From a bacterium (GTDB taxonomy: Bacteria > Acidobacteriota > Polarisedimenticolia > Polarisedimenticolales > Polarisedimenticolaceae), in assembly GCA_024226515.1 (NCBI GenBank), contig JAAELQ010000281.1, positions 1-64,000 of the forward strand: a DNA stretch of 64,000 bases, written 5' to 3'. Of this stretch, positions 1 to 8,124 are shown piece after piece (the stretch's first letter is position 1; each line of letters starts with the position of its first letter). Made by a program: the position numbers and the translations under genes. Below the pieces are notes generated by a model. The model searched no databases, had not been told where the DNA came from, and was given only the letters and a program-made list of their open reading frames with translations.

Positions 1-186
1 ACGCGCAATGCGTCCCTGCCTGCTTCACCCATGAGATGCTCCCACTATTTGCACGTCGAGGAACCGAATCCGCCCTATTCTACAGGCTCAAAGCGGTATC
101 CAATGCATAGAAACGCATCGGGCATCTGGGAAATCCGGGCTTAAGCTACTTAGCTCGCCGTGGCCGCGCCACCGTCGGCGGCCGAG

Positions 187-933
187 CTATTCGGTCGCGC
201 GGCAGCTCACGACGATGACGGTGATGTTGTCCTCACCGCCGCACGCGTTGGCCCGGTCGACCAGCCCCTTGCACGCGGCCTCGGGGTTGTCGGCGTGGCG
301 CGTGAGCGTCTCGAGGATCTCGACGTCGGTCAGCATCGAGTTGAGGCCGTCCGAGCAGAGCATGATCGTGTCGCCCTCGACGCACGCTTCTTCCTTGAGC
401 TCGACCTCGACCTCCTGGCGGTTGCCGAGGGCGCGCGTGACGATGTTGCGCATCGGATGGCGGGAGGCCTCCTCGTCGGTCAGCAGCCCCAGCCGGACCT
501 GCTCGCCGACCCACGAGTGGTCGGTCGTCAGGCGCTCGAGCTTCCCCGCGCGCACGCGGTAGGCGCGGCTGTCGCCGACGTGGCCGATCACCGCCCGGTC
601 GTTCAGCTTCAGCATGGCCACGATCGTCGTGCCCATGCCGCGCCATTCCTCGCGTGTGACGACCGACTCGCAGATCCGCCGATTTCCCTCGTGCACCGCG
701 TGCACCAGCCGACGCCCGGCCTCATCCACCACCGTGTCGTTCGTGCTGTCGTTGCGGCGCAGCGTCTCGGCCAGAGTCTGGATCGCGATCTCGGACGCTA
801 CCTCACCCGCGGCATGCCCACCCATCCCGTCGGCGATGGCGAACAGACCGATGCTCTCGTCGATGAGGAAGTGATCCTGGTTGGCTTCCCGGCGTCGCCC
901 GACGTCGGTGATGCCGTAGACGAAACACCTCAT
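187..933 (-). CDS. PP2C-family Ser/Thr protein phosphatase
   Basis: This 248-residue protein is a complete single-domain PP2C (PPM) phosphatase that removes phosphate from Ser/Thr residues using two metal ions. The sequence shows the motifs in order: NQD at 18-20, DGMGG at 35-39, MGTT, HVGDSRAYR, the late metal-site motif LCSDGLNSML, and GGEDNITVIVV at the C-terminus. There is no signal peptide or membrane segment, so it should be cytoplasmic. The length fits the Stp1/PrpC group. Its ATG overlaps the stop of the upstream TPR gene as ATGA, so the two are probably translationally coupled. It ends a five-gene minus-strand block. No Hanks-type kinase gene lies in this window, so its substrate is unknown. 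Confidence 0.95.
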   Translation of the reverse strand: MRCFVYGITDVGRRREANQDHFLIDESIGLFAIADGMGGHAAGEVASEIAIQTLAETLRRNDSTNDTVVDEAGRRLVHAVHEGNRRICESVVTREEWRGMGTTIVAMLKLNDRAVIGHVGDSRAYRVRAGKLERLTTDHSWVGEQVRLGLLTDEEASRHPMRNIVTRALGNRQEVEVELKEEACVEGDTIMLCSDGLNSMLTDVEILETLTRHADNPEAACKGLVDRANACGGEDNITVIVVSCRATE

Positions 934-1901
934 CCCGCACTGCCCCTGGAAGACGGGCGTCGTCTCTCCGGGAACCGCCCGGTGCGCAACTCTTCCAGTT
1001 TGGCGGCTGCGGCTTGTTCGCTCGGGTCCTGCTCCAAGATCAACTCCAACTCGGCCTCAGCTTGCCTGCATTCTCCCGCACGAAGCAGGGCGAATGCGAG
1101 GTTTAATCGCGGGACAAGATACCGGGGACTGAGCGATACCGAAAGTCTGAACGCTTCTACCGCCTCCTCGACCCGGTCCAATTCGAATAACACGATTCCG
1201 CGGAAGTTGTGTATATCCGGGTACTTGGGGCAGGCCTGGGCCGCTCGCTCGAAGTCCGAAAGCGCCCGCGGATAGTCGCCTGCGTCCAGCCGTGCCAGCG
1301 CCGACTTCCGGTATTCGGCGCAGAGCTGCGGCGAGGACTCGAACGCCTCGTGGAACAGCTCGACCGCTTCCGCGGTCGCCCCCTGGCCCAGAAGGCGGAC
1401 CGCCATGTCGAACGGTCTCTTCGTCTGGTTCTGCTTGATCTTCAGCGCGCCGCGCATGACCTCGGTCGCCTCGTCGGACCGCCCGGCGCGCAGCAGGCAG
1501 AAGCCGCGGGCCACGTGGGCCGCCAGGTACCTCTGATTGCAGTCGATTGCGCGCTCGTACTCCGCAAGCGCCTCGTCGATCCGATCCATCTCCTCGTACA
1601 GTCGGCCGAGCCGGAAGTGGATGTCGGGGAAGCTGGGGCTGACCTCGACGGCGCGTTGCAGGCGTTCGACGCCCTCCTCGAGGCGGCCCTCGCTGCGCAG
1701 CTTGTCCGAGGAGTCGACGAGCGACAGGGTCAGGTAGTGCCGGGCGTTGCGCCGATCGGCCTCGCTCAGGCCGTTCTCGTCCTTCAGCGCCTTCTGCAGG
1801 AAGTCCTCCGCCGGTTTGTACTCGTTGCGAAAGTAGTGATACATGCCCGACTTGACGTGGTAGTTCTCCATCAAGTTGCGGACTTCCATCAACAGACGCA
1901 T
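930..1901 (-). CDS. TPR-repeat protein
   Basis: This 323-residue protein is built almost wholly of tetratricopeptide repeats, for example the segments containing PDIHFRLGRLYEEMDRIDEALAEY and PDIHNFRGIVLFELDRVEEAVEAF (cited here as two repeat units). TPR arrays are helical scaffolds that bind other proteins. There is no signal peptide, so it is likely cytoplasmic. The ATG at 1901 has GGAGT seven bases upstream. The gene lies between a HEAT-like repeat protein and a PP2C phosphatase, and its stop overlaps the phosphatase start. It may therefore present substrates to the phosphatase, which is inference. The C-terminal 20 residues are rich in Arg and Ser and look disordered. Confidence 0.88.
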   Translation of the reverse strand: MRLLMEVRNLMENYHVKSGMYHYFRNEYKPAEDFLQKALKDENGLSEADRRNARHYLTLSLVDSSDKLRSEGRLEEGVERLQRAVEVSPSFPDIHFRLGRLYEEMDRIDEALAEYERAIDCNQRYLAAHVARGFCLLRAGRSDEATEVMRGALKIKQNQTKRPFDMAVRLLGQGATAEAVELFHEAFESSPQLCAEYRKSALARLDAGDYPRALSDFERAAQACPKYPDIHNFRGIVLFELDRVEEAVEAFRLSVSLSPRYLVPRLNLAFALLRAGECRQAEAELELILEQDPSEQAAAAKLEELRTGRFPERRRPSSRGSAG

Positions 1902-1917
1902 CGGGTACTCCGGTCGA

Positions 1918-3024
1918 CTACTTCTTCTTGAAACCGCGGTTGGCCCGCTGGGTTCGGGTGTCGTGCGTGCGCCGCGCCATGCGCCGGATCAGCTCCGGCA
2001 CGTCGCGGCTGTTGGCGAGGTTCTTCAGGTCGCGGTTCGTCAGTCGCGGGATGAAGTTCGTCGAGACGCCCTGCGGCGTGCGCGGGTTGTAGACCAGCGA
2101 CGTGACGACCGTGTAGTTCTTCACCCAGTCCCGGTGGTTGCCGATCTGCCGTAGCACCTCGTCGGTGACGTTGCGCATCTTGGCGATCGCCTCGATCTCG
2201 GACTCGTTCATTCGCGGGTTCTTCAGCACGCCCAGCGACACCGTCTTGTTCGAGTCGCGGATCAGGATCATGCGCTCTTCGCGCCCACCCTTCATCGCCA
2301 GCAGCGCTTTCTGCGCCGTGTTCAACGTGACGATGATCTGGAACGCGTTGCGGACCGCCTCGTCCTCGTGATGCTCCAGCTCCTCGGCGCCGAGGATCTC
2401 GCTGGCCGACAGCAGCTCGCCGACGTCGACCTGCAGCAGCTTCGCCGCCTCTTCGAAGTCGAGCTGCGGCTCTTCCTCGACCTCGGCGCCGTCCGCGACT
2501 TCCGCCTTGCGCTTCTGTTGCAGCTTCGCGGCACGCTCGACCAGTTCGAGAATGCGACCGTGCTGATCGGCCCGCACCGCGGGGTTCAGCATCATGCAAT
2601 CGAGGATCGCCGGCTGGCGCAGCAGCCGTTCCTGGTTGGTCAGGACCAGCTCGATGATCGACGAGCTGCCGCCGGTGGCCAGGACCGAGATCGCGGTCGC
2701 CGGCGCGTCGGGGTGGAAGGCGATCCGCTCGGCGAGCTTCTCTTCCCTGGACGCCCGCTTGGCGAAATGCTCCATCACCTCCGTGGGACACGCCGTTTCG
2801 GCCAGGGCCTCCTGCAGCGTGTCGCTGTCGAGGTTGGTCAGGCTGTTCTCGGCCTCCGAGCGGATCGACTCCTCGCTGTCCTGCAGCAGGAAGACGCCGA
2901 GACGAACCAGCGTCGCGGGGGGCAGCGGCAGCGCGCCGCGAGCGGCCGCGGAGCGCAGCGGTTGCGGCGCGCGCCCCTCGAGGATGCGCTGCACCATGAT
3001 CTCGGCCGGAGTCGGTTCGCCCAT
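1918..3024 (-). CDS. HEAT-like repeat protein with C-terminal NPRTP module (paralogue of 3571-4269)
   Basis: I do not recognise a named family for this 368-residue cytoplasmic protein. It consists of short helical units of the HEAT type, with an acidic linker of Glu/Asp-rich sequence near residues 165-185. Near the C-terminus it has the string YNPRTPQGVSTN followed by LTNRDLKNLANSRDVPELIRR. The protein encoded at 3571-4269 carries a matching string (RNPRTPISTALR, then DLRGLSEDVKVRRIVR) in the same position, so the two are paralogues in one operon. A basic tail ends the protein. Start: ATG at 3024, with AGGAACGGGAC upstream. The role is unknown. The operon context, with a phosphatase and a TPR protein, suggests a scaffold or signalling part. 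Confidence 0.8.
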   Translation of the reverse strand: MGEPTPAEIMVQRILEGRAPQPLRSAAARGALPLPPATLVRLGVFLLQDSEESIRSEAENSLTNLDSDTLQEALAETACPTEVMEHFAKRASREEKLAERIAFHPDAPATAISVLATGGSSSIIELVLTNQERLLRQPAILDCMMLNPAVRADQHGRILELVERAAKLQQKRKAEVADGAEVEEEPQLDFEEAAKLLQVDVGELLSASEILGAEELEHHEDEAVRNAFQIIVTLNTAQKALLAMKGGREERMILIRDSNKTVSLGVLKNPRMNESEIEAIAKMRNVTDEVLRQIGNHRDWVKNYTVVTSLVYNPRTPQGVSTNFIPRLTNRDLKNLANSRDVPELIRRMARRTHDTRTQRANRGFKKK

Positions 3025-3037
3025 CTTCGTCCCGTTC

Positions 3038-3532
3038 CTAGGTCCTTGCGGTCGACGCGATCGCTACGACGCTGCGCGTCCGGATACCTTCGGCATCCAT
3101 CGTCTTACTCTGATCGGCCGGAGCCGACCGTTGCTTGAGCCCGAACCAGATCGCGGCCAGAATCAACACCAGGCCGATCGCCGCGGCGATCCACAGGCGC
3201 TTGTCGCGCAACCGCCCGGTCGGGGCGGTCGGGGGCGACATCGGGACTCCGGAGCGCCGGAGGACCCGGGGGTCGCGGTCCGCGTTCGCGTCCCCGCGCG
3301 ATCGCTCCTCCAGCAGATACGCGTTCACCATCGTCTCGGCGTCCACACCGATGCACTCCGAGTAGGCCCGCACGAAGCCGCGGTTGATCACGCCGCCGGG
3401 AAGCTCGTCGAAACGGTTGGTCTCGAGCGCCTCGAGGTACCCGAGCTTGATCTTGGTCGACTCGGAAACCTCGCGCAGCGAGATATCGCGCAACTCGCGC
3501 TCTCTCTTGATCTCTTCTCCGAAGGAGGGCAT
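3038..3532 (-). CDS. RodZ-like HTH membrane protein, lacking the periplasmic domain
   Basis: This 164-residue protein has an N-terminal Cro/C1-type helix-turn-helix of the RodZ kind (residues 3-70, including SLREVSESTKIKLGYLEALE), a Pro/Arg-rich linker, and one membrane span at about 113-132. RodZ links the MreB cytoskeleton to the cell-wall machinery. Full-length RodZ has a folded periplasmic domain after the span, but here only about 30 polar residues follow, so it is a short form. I start it at the ATG at 3532 because the HTH family begins there (MPSFGEEIK). An upstream extension of 14 residues is possible. It sits in the middle of the five-gene minus-strand block, 13 bp before the NPRTP protein gene. 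Confidence 0.85.
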   Translation of the reverse strand: MPSFGEEIKRERELRDISLREVSESTKIKLGYLEALETNRFDELPGGVINRGFVRAYSECIGVDAETMVNAYLLEERSRGDANADRDPRVLRRSGVPMSPPTAPTGRLRDKRLWIAAAIGLVLILAAIWFGLKQRSAPADQSKTMDAEGIRTRSVVAIASTART

Positions 3533-3570
3533 TCCACCTGCCTCAGCGCGATGCGTCGGCGCGGGCCCGA

Positions 3571-4269
3571 TCACGACCGACCATTCCGGCCCTGTTCGAG
3601 CAGCCGTCGAGCCCCGACACGCACGATTCGTCGAACCTTAACATCCTCCGACAGACCGCGCAGGTCTCCCGGCGCGGCGGCCGCCAGCAGCCTCAGCGCC
3701 GTGGATATCGGCGTGCGCGGATTTCGCGTCACGGCAACGCGCACGTCGCGGCTCCTCGACCAGCGGATGTGGCCCGCCAGCCGGTCCAGCATCGCCGGCG
3801 ACAGCTCCTCGCGCTCGGCGATCGCGGCCGCCTCCTGCTCGAGCAGCCGTTCGTTGCCGAGCAGGGCGACGAGCACGTCCTCGTCCTCGTCCTTCAGCAG
3901 CGCCGACACGACTCCGCGGGGCGCCCGCCGCGCCAGCGCCTTGCGCTCGCCGACGCCCAGGTCCACCACGCGGCGGGCCAGCATGCGCTCGGCCTGTCGC
4001 CGCACGACCGGGTGTGCCGCGGGCTGGTTGCAGACCTGGCAGACGTCCATCCAGAACAGATGACCGAGCAGCGTCCTGGATACGACGAGGGGAGTGCGCG
4101 GGTGCAGGACCAGCCCCTTTTTCACCTCGTAACTGCTCGTTTTCTCCGGATCCCGGCCCACGCCGTGCAGCACGCCCGCGGACGTCGCGGGGTTGCGCAG
4201 GAGCTCCAGCACCCCCGCATCGGCGGCGGCCGGAGGGCCGGTCGGTCGAGTCTCGCGCGGTTCGCTCAC
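3571..4269 (-). CDS. HEAT-like NPRTP-module protein (paralogue of 1918-3024)
   Basis: This 232-residue protein, counted from the GTG at 4269, is not a named family that I recognise. It has helical HEAT-like units, a VCQVC cysteine pair near the middle, and a C-terminal module with the string TRNPRTPISTALR that matches the larger neighbour at 1918-3024. The start is uncertain. The GTG gives MSEPRETRPTG, which is a plausible flexible N-terminus, and avoids overlap with the divergent M50 gene at 4322, but there is no good ribosome-binding site. ATG codons farther upstream would overlap that gene. It is the first gene of the five-gene minus-strand block, so the promoter should lie in 4270-4321. 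Confidence 0.75.
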   Translation of the reverse strand: MSEPRETRPTGPPAAADAGVLELLRNPATSAGVLHGVGRDPEKTSSYEVKKGLVLHPRTPLVVSRTLLGHLFWMDVCQVCNQPAAHPVVRRQAERMLARRVVDLGVGERKALARRAPRGVVSALLKDEDEDVLVALLGNERLLEQEAAAIAEREELSPAMLDRLAGHIRWSRSRDVRVAVTRNPRTPISTALRLLAAAAPGDLRGLSEDVKVRRIVRVGARRLLEQGRNGRS

Positions 4270-4321
4270 GAGGCTAAATATATCCCGGAGCGCGCCGGAG
4301 GGTATCCGGCGCCTTGGTACC

Positions 4322-5050
4322 ATGGCCGCCGGAGGGTTCTTGTTCGACAACCCCGAAATCATCCCGCTTCTGCCCTTGTGGTACGTGGTCTTCCTGCTGT
4401 CGATCACCTGCCACGAGGCCGCTCACGCCTGGGCGGCCTACCTCGGCGGGGACGAAACGGCCTATCTCGGGGGCCAGGTCAGCCTGAATCCCATCCCGCA
4501 CATGCAACGGGAGATCGTCGGTACCGTCGTGTTTCCGCTCCTGAGCTACTTCTGGTGGGGGGGAGGCTGGATGATGGGCTGGGCCAGCGCGCCGTACGAC
4601 CCGTACTGGGAGGATCGGCACCCGCGCAGGGCGGCGCTGATGGCGGCGGCCGGTCCGGCGGCGAATCTGCTCCTGGCCCTTCTCGGCTTCGCGGTGCTGA
4701 AGATCGGGGTGCTGCGCGGCTGGTGGCTTCTGTCCAACGAGTACACGCTCGACAATCTCGTGACGACCGGGTCGACGGAGACGACGTTGGCCGGCGGGCT
4801 GGCGAGCTTCTGCTCGATCCTGTTCGGGCTGAACCTCATCTTGATGCTGTTCAACCTGATCCCGGTCCCCCCGCTCGACGGAGCGTCGGTCCTGGCGGGG
4901 CTCGTTCCGCCCGCCCGCGCGCTGCGCGATGTGGCCCGCGGAAACGCGATGACGGCGATGGCCGGGATCGTCGTCGCGTGGCTCGTTGCCGATCGGGTGC
5001 TCTGGCCGGTGTACCAGTTCGTGGTGCGACTGGCGTTCTACTGGCCGTGA
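4322..5050 (+). CDS. Site-2 protease (M50) family membrane metalloprotease
   Basis: This 242-residue integral membrane protein has the zinc-binding motif HEAAH at 31-35 inside the first helix region and the second M50 signature NLIPVPPLDG ending at residue 187, which supplies the third metal ligand. Several hydrophobic helices surround both motifs. The family cuts substrates within the membrane, although many short bacterial members have no known substrate. The length matches the small Rip/SpoIVFB-like group without a PDZ domain. The ATG at 4322 is preferred because everything upstream in frame looks unlike membrane protein and would overlap the divergent gene. Its 3' end overlaps the end of the convergent K+ channel gene by 13 bp. 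Confidence 0.92.
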   Translation: MAAGGFLFDNPEIIPLLPLWYVVFLLSITCHEAAHAWAAYLGGDETAYLGGQVSLNPIPHMQREIVGTVVFPLLSYFWWGGGWMMGWASAPYDPYWEDRHPRRAALMAAAGPAANLLLALLGFAVLKIGVLRGWWLLSNEYTLDNLVTTGSTETTLAGGLASFCSILFGLNLILMLFNLIPVPPLDGASVLAGLVPPARALRDVARGNAMTAMAGIVVAWLVADRVLWPVYQFVVRLAFYWP

Positions 5051-6039
5051 ACCGCGGGACCCATCGCGGCCTTCTCCAGCTCCGCCAGGTTCTCCGTTCG
5101 CCCGAGCACGATCAGCACGTCGCCCGCGCGCGGGGCCAGGTCCGGTGACGGATTGAACAGCAGCTCGCCCTCGGGCCGCCGCACGCCGACGACGATGATG
5201 TCCAGCTCTTGCCGGATCGGCGCGTCGCGTAACGTGACCTCGGCCAGGGACGAGCCCGCGGCGACGGTGACCTCTTCCAGGTGCAGGTCCGGGTCCTGTC
5301 CCGAGTTGATCACGTCGAAGAACTCGGTCACGCTGGGATGCAGGAGCTGGCGGACGAGCAGCCGTCCGCCGTTGCGGTACGGGTTGAGCACGCGCGTCGC
5401 CCCGGCGGCGAGCATCTTGGACTCGCTCTTCTCCGCGGAGGCCCGTGCGACGATCGCCAGCCCGGGGTTCATCGTGCGCGCCGTCAGCGTGACGAACAGG
5501 TTCGCCGCGTCGTCGCGCAAGACCGCGGCGAGCGCGGTCGCGCGCTCGAGGCCGGCCGCGGCCAGCGTTGCGTCGTCGGTGGCGTCGCCCTGCACGTGGA
5601 GCATGTTCCGCTCTTGCAGTCGCCGGCAGCGCTCCTCGTCCCGCTCCACGACCACGACCCGGCAGCCGCGCGCGGCGAGGTCGTCGCACACCGTGCTTCC
5701 CATGCGGCCGTAGCCGCACACCACCACGTGCCCGTCGATGCGTTTGATTTCCATCTGCATTCTCCGGTGGTAGATCACGCGTCGTGCGAGCAGCGCCTCG
5801 AACGTATTCCGCGCGGCCACTGCCAGCGCGCCGACGCCGACCAGGATCAGTCCGCTGGTGAACAGTTTGCCCGCGGGGCTCAGCTCGCCGACCTCTCGGA
5901 AGCCGACCGTGGTGATCGTGATCACCGTCATGTAGACGCTGTCGAGCAGGCTCCAGCCCTCGATGGCCACGTAGCCCAGCGTTCCTCCCGCCAGGAGCAG
6001 CACGAGAACAGCCGTCGGTGCGCGAATCGATGGGGTCAA
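5038..6039 (-). CDS. Potassium channel with TrkA-N and TrkA-C (RCK) domains
   Basis: This 333-residue protein has two membrane helices (about 8-27 and 58-77) around a pore loop with the filter TTVGFREV at 43-50. A cytoplasmic RCK part follows, with a Rossmann motif GYGRMG at 109-114 and a TrkA-C domain in the last 80 residues. It forms a tetrameric K+ channel in the inner membrane, gated by ligands such as NAD(H) or Ca2+ bound to the RCK ring. The filter lacks the second Gly of TVGYGD, but TVG[YF]xE variants are usual in this group. The start is a TTG at 6039 with GGAG about 11 bases upstream. No in-frame ATG fits better. Confidence 0.92.
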   Translation of the reverse strand: MTPSIRAPTAVLVLLLAGGTLGYVAIEGWSLLDSVYMTVITITTVGFREVGELSPAGKLFTSGLILVGVGALAVAARNTFEALLARRVIYHRRMQMEIKRIDGHVVVCGYGRMGSTVCDDLAARGCRVVVVERDEERCRRLQERNMLHVQGDATDDATLAAAGLERATALAAVLRDDAANLFVTLTARTMNPGLAIVARASAEKSESKMLAAGATRVLNPYRNGGRLLVRQLLHPSVTEFFDVINSGQDPDLHLEEVTVAAGSSLAEVTLRDAPIRQELDIIVVGVRRPEGELLFNPSPDLAPRAGDVLIVLGRTENLAELEKAAMGPAVHGQ

Positions 6040-6173
6040 GGGCGTGTTCGCTCCGCTACGACGCAGCGCGCGTCCACGCGGCGCGCTTCCGCAACAGAGC
6101 TTAGCAGGTTTCGTGTACCACTCCGCGACCGCGTGCCGCTGTCGCGTCGTCTCCGTTCGCCTCCCGGGGCATA

Positions 6174-6716
6174 ATGAAAACCATGGACGAAGGGCGACGC
6201 GGACGGCTTCGAACGATCGTGTGGATCGGACTGCTCGGCCTGGCGTTGCTGGTGTGGTTCAACTACACGAAGCGGATCCGTCTGATCCGCGTCGATCGTG
6301 CCGCCACCGCGTCCGAGCTGACCTTGCGCCGGGTCGACGGCACGCGCCTCGACCTCGAGTCTCTCCGCGGCTCGGTCGTGCTGCTCAACGCATGGGCGTC
6401 GTGGTGCGGCCCGTGCAGAGCCGAGATCCCCGCGCTGTCCGCCGTCGACGCGGAGCTGCGCGACGACGGGCTCGCGGTGCCGGGTCTGAATCTGGAGGAC
6501 CTGCAGCCGCGAGCGCTGGGCGAGCTCGCCGGGCAGCTCGGCGTGACGTACGACGTGGTGCAGGCGGCGTCGCCGCTGCGTGGCACGTTCGAGTCGCCGG
6601 GTACGATTCCGCACACCTGGCTGATCGATCGACGGGGGCGCGTGCGAGCGTCGCACGTCGGGCTGGTCGAGCAGGGATCGCTGATGCGGGCCTGCCGCAC
6701 GTTGCTCGAGGAGTGA
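6174..6716 (+). CDS. TlpA/ResA-like membrane-anchored thioredoxin
   Basis: This 180-residue protein has an uncleaved N-terminal anchor (about 12-30) and a periplasmic thioredoxin-fold domain. The active site is WCGPC with cysteines at 78 and 81, followed by RAEIPAL, and the cis-Pro loop reads TIPHTWLID. TlpA/ResA proteins reduce disulfides outside the membrane, for example in cytochrome c or cuproprotein assembly, but no such genes are adjacent, so its partner is unknown. The ATG at 6174 is followed three codons later by another ATG, and either could be used. The stop lies two bases before the end of the convergent M23 peptidase gene. Confidence 0.92.
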   Translation: MKTMDEGRRGRLRTIVWIGLLGLALLVWFNYTKRIRLIRVDRAATASELTLRRVDGTRLDLESLRGSVVLLNAWASWCGPCRAEIPALSAVDAELRDDGLAVPGLNLEDLQPRALGELAGQLGVTYDVVQAASPLRGTFESPGTIPHTWLIDRRGRVRASHVGLVEQGSLMRACRTLLEE

Positions 6717-6718
6717 CG

Positions 6719-8029
6719 TTACGCGGGCCCGTGCGACTCCAGGCGAGCGAGGAACTCGTCCATCGCCGTCTCGAGTCGCGGGCGCAACGCCTCCGGCAGG
6801 GGATCGACCGCGGGGTTCTCGAACGCCAGCGGATTGATCGGCTGTCCCGAGCGGATCATCGTGTAGTGCAGGTGGGGACCGGTGGCGCGCCCCGTCGAGC
6901 CGACGAAGCCGATGACCTGGTTCTGCCGCACCTCGGCGCCGGCGCGGATCCCGCGCGCGGTGCTCTGCAGGTGGCCGTAGACCGTGACGTACTCGCTTCC
7001 GTGACGGATGCGAACCGCGCGGCCCAGCGGCCCGGACCAGCCCGACGAGACGACACGCCCGTCGGCCGTCGCCACGACCGGTGTCCCGGCGGATGCGGCG
7101 AAGTCCACGCCGTGATGCGGGGAGACCTTGCGCGTGATCGGGTGTCGCCTGGCGCTCGTGAACCGACTGCTGATACGACGGTAGTTCAGCGGGCTCTTGA
7201 GGAAGCTCTTGCGCAACGGGTTGCCGTCCGTGTCGTAGTAGCTGCCCGCTCCGTCGTCCTCCTCGACCCAGAACGCGATCGAGTCCGCCTCGGATCCGTC
7301 GTACACGGCCGCGAGCAGCTTCCCGAGTCCCAGCAGGTCTCCGCGTTTCGACGCGGTGTTGCCGAACGGCGGCAGGTCCGCCGGCACCGCGCCCAGGCGT
7401 TGTAACTCGTACACCACGCGGATCGTGTCTCCCGGGCGCGGGTCGATCAGCAGGTCGACGTCCCACTGGAACACGTCGGCGAAGGCCAGGGTCAGCGCCG
7501 TGCCCAGCGGCAGGGAGGAGAAGGCCTGGGCCACGGAACGCTCGATGACACCGCCGCCCTCGACGATCTCGGTCTCCACCGGCAGGGTTACCCACTCCGT
7601 GACCCACGATCCGGAGTCGGCCTCGGGCGGTGTCGCGCGCAGCATGCGCCGGTCCTCGGACCGTACCGAGATCCCGAGCAGCTTGCCCGCCTCGTCGCGC
7701 GCGGTGGCCAGTCCGCTGCGCGCCGGCAGCTTGCGCAGATCGATCTCCTCGCGCAGCACGGCGAGCAGCTCCTCGCGCGGGCCCGTTTCGAGCCCGAGCC
7801 GGCCGAGCGCCGCCACGACGTTGTCGCCGCGCGAGAGCGTCGTGTGGTCGATGATCGTGGGAGGAGGCGCCGCCGGCTCCGGCGCCGCGAGGACGAGCAG
7901 TCCGTGGGGGCCGCCCGCGGGGCCCGGGGTGTCGTCGGTCGAGTCCGGACCCGAGATCCAGAGCGCCGAGACCGTCACGAGCGCGACCCCGGCAAGGGCG
8001 AGCAGCCATGGCGATTGTCTGTGGATCAA
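6719..8029 (-). CDS. M23-family peptidoglycan endopeptidase
   Basis: This 436-residue protein has one N-terminal hydrophobic segment (about 7-25) and a C-terminal M23/LytM domain that cuts peptide cross-links in peptidoglycan. The zinc ligands are visible: HxxxD at 305-309 (HHGVD) and HLH at 386-388 (GPHLHY). The middle region resembles the OapA/LysM-like part of MepM-type enzymes, including an 'LIDPRPGDTIRVVYELQ' string. The start is likely the TTG at 8029, with GGAGA about ten bases upstream. Farther upstream the frame is Arg- and Cys-rich and would run into the divergent DUF1573 gene. Overlapping divergent promoters probably lie in 8030-8124. Confidence 0.9.
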   Translation of the reverse strand: MIHRQSPWLLALAGVALVTVSALWISGPDSTDDTPGPAGGPHGLLVLAAPEPAAPPPTIIDHTTLSRGDNVVAALGRLGLETGPREELLAVLREEIDLRKLPARSGLATARDEAGKLLGISVRSEDRRMLRATPPEADSGSWVTEWVTLPVETEIVEGGGVIERSVAQAFSSLPLGTALTLAFADVFQWDVDLLIDPRPGDTIRVVYELQRLGAVPADLPPFGNTASKRGDLLGLGKLLAAVYDGSEADSIAFWVEEDDGAGSYYDTDGNPLRKSFLKSPLNYRRISSRFTSARRHPITRKVSPHHGVDFAASAGTPVVATADGRVVSSGWSGPLGRAVRIRHGSEYVTVYGHLQSTARGIRAGAEVRQNQVIGFVGSTGRATGPHLHYTMIRSGQPINPLAFENPAVDPLPEALRPRLETAMDEFLARLESHGPA

Positions 8030-8052
8030 GGCCGTGTTTCTCCGCTGCCGAA

Positions 8053-8082
8053 TTGGGCAGGTCTGTCGATCCGCCGTATCAT
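8053..8082 (+). promoter_or_regulatory. Candidate sigma-70 promoter for the DUF1573 gene
   Basis: TTGGGC at 8053-8058 and TATCAT at 8077-8082 are separated by 18 bases, and the ATG of the DUF1573 gene follows 43 bases after the -10. On the opposite strand, TATGAT (8079-8084) could be a -10 for the M23 peptidase gene, so the two promoters would overlap and compete. This is a motif match by eye only. Confidence 0.4.
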
Positions 8083-8124
8083 AACGCTGACGCCGGTGGC
8101 CCCGACGAAACCACGAGAGACAAC

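Noticed and set aside
43-50. Unusual K+ filter TVGFREV in the channel at 5038-6039
   Set aside because: Variants of TVG[YF]xE are common in TrkA-linked bacterial channels, so this is not a sign of lost function. Positions given are residue numbers within the protein.
1-186. Possible end of an upstream gene or small RNA at the left edge
   Set aside because: No coding frame with family features is seen and no stable hairpin with a T-run is present. I cannot say more than that it is non-coding or an edge fragment.
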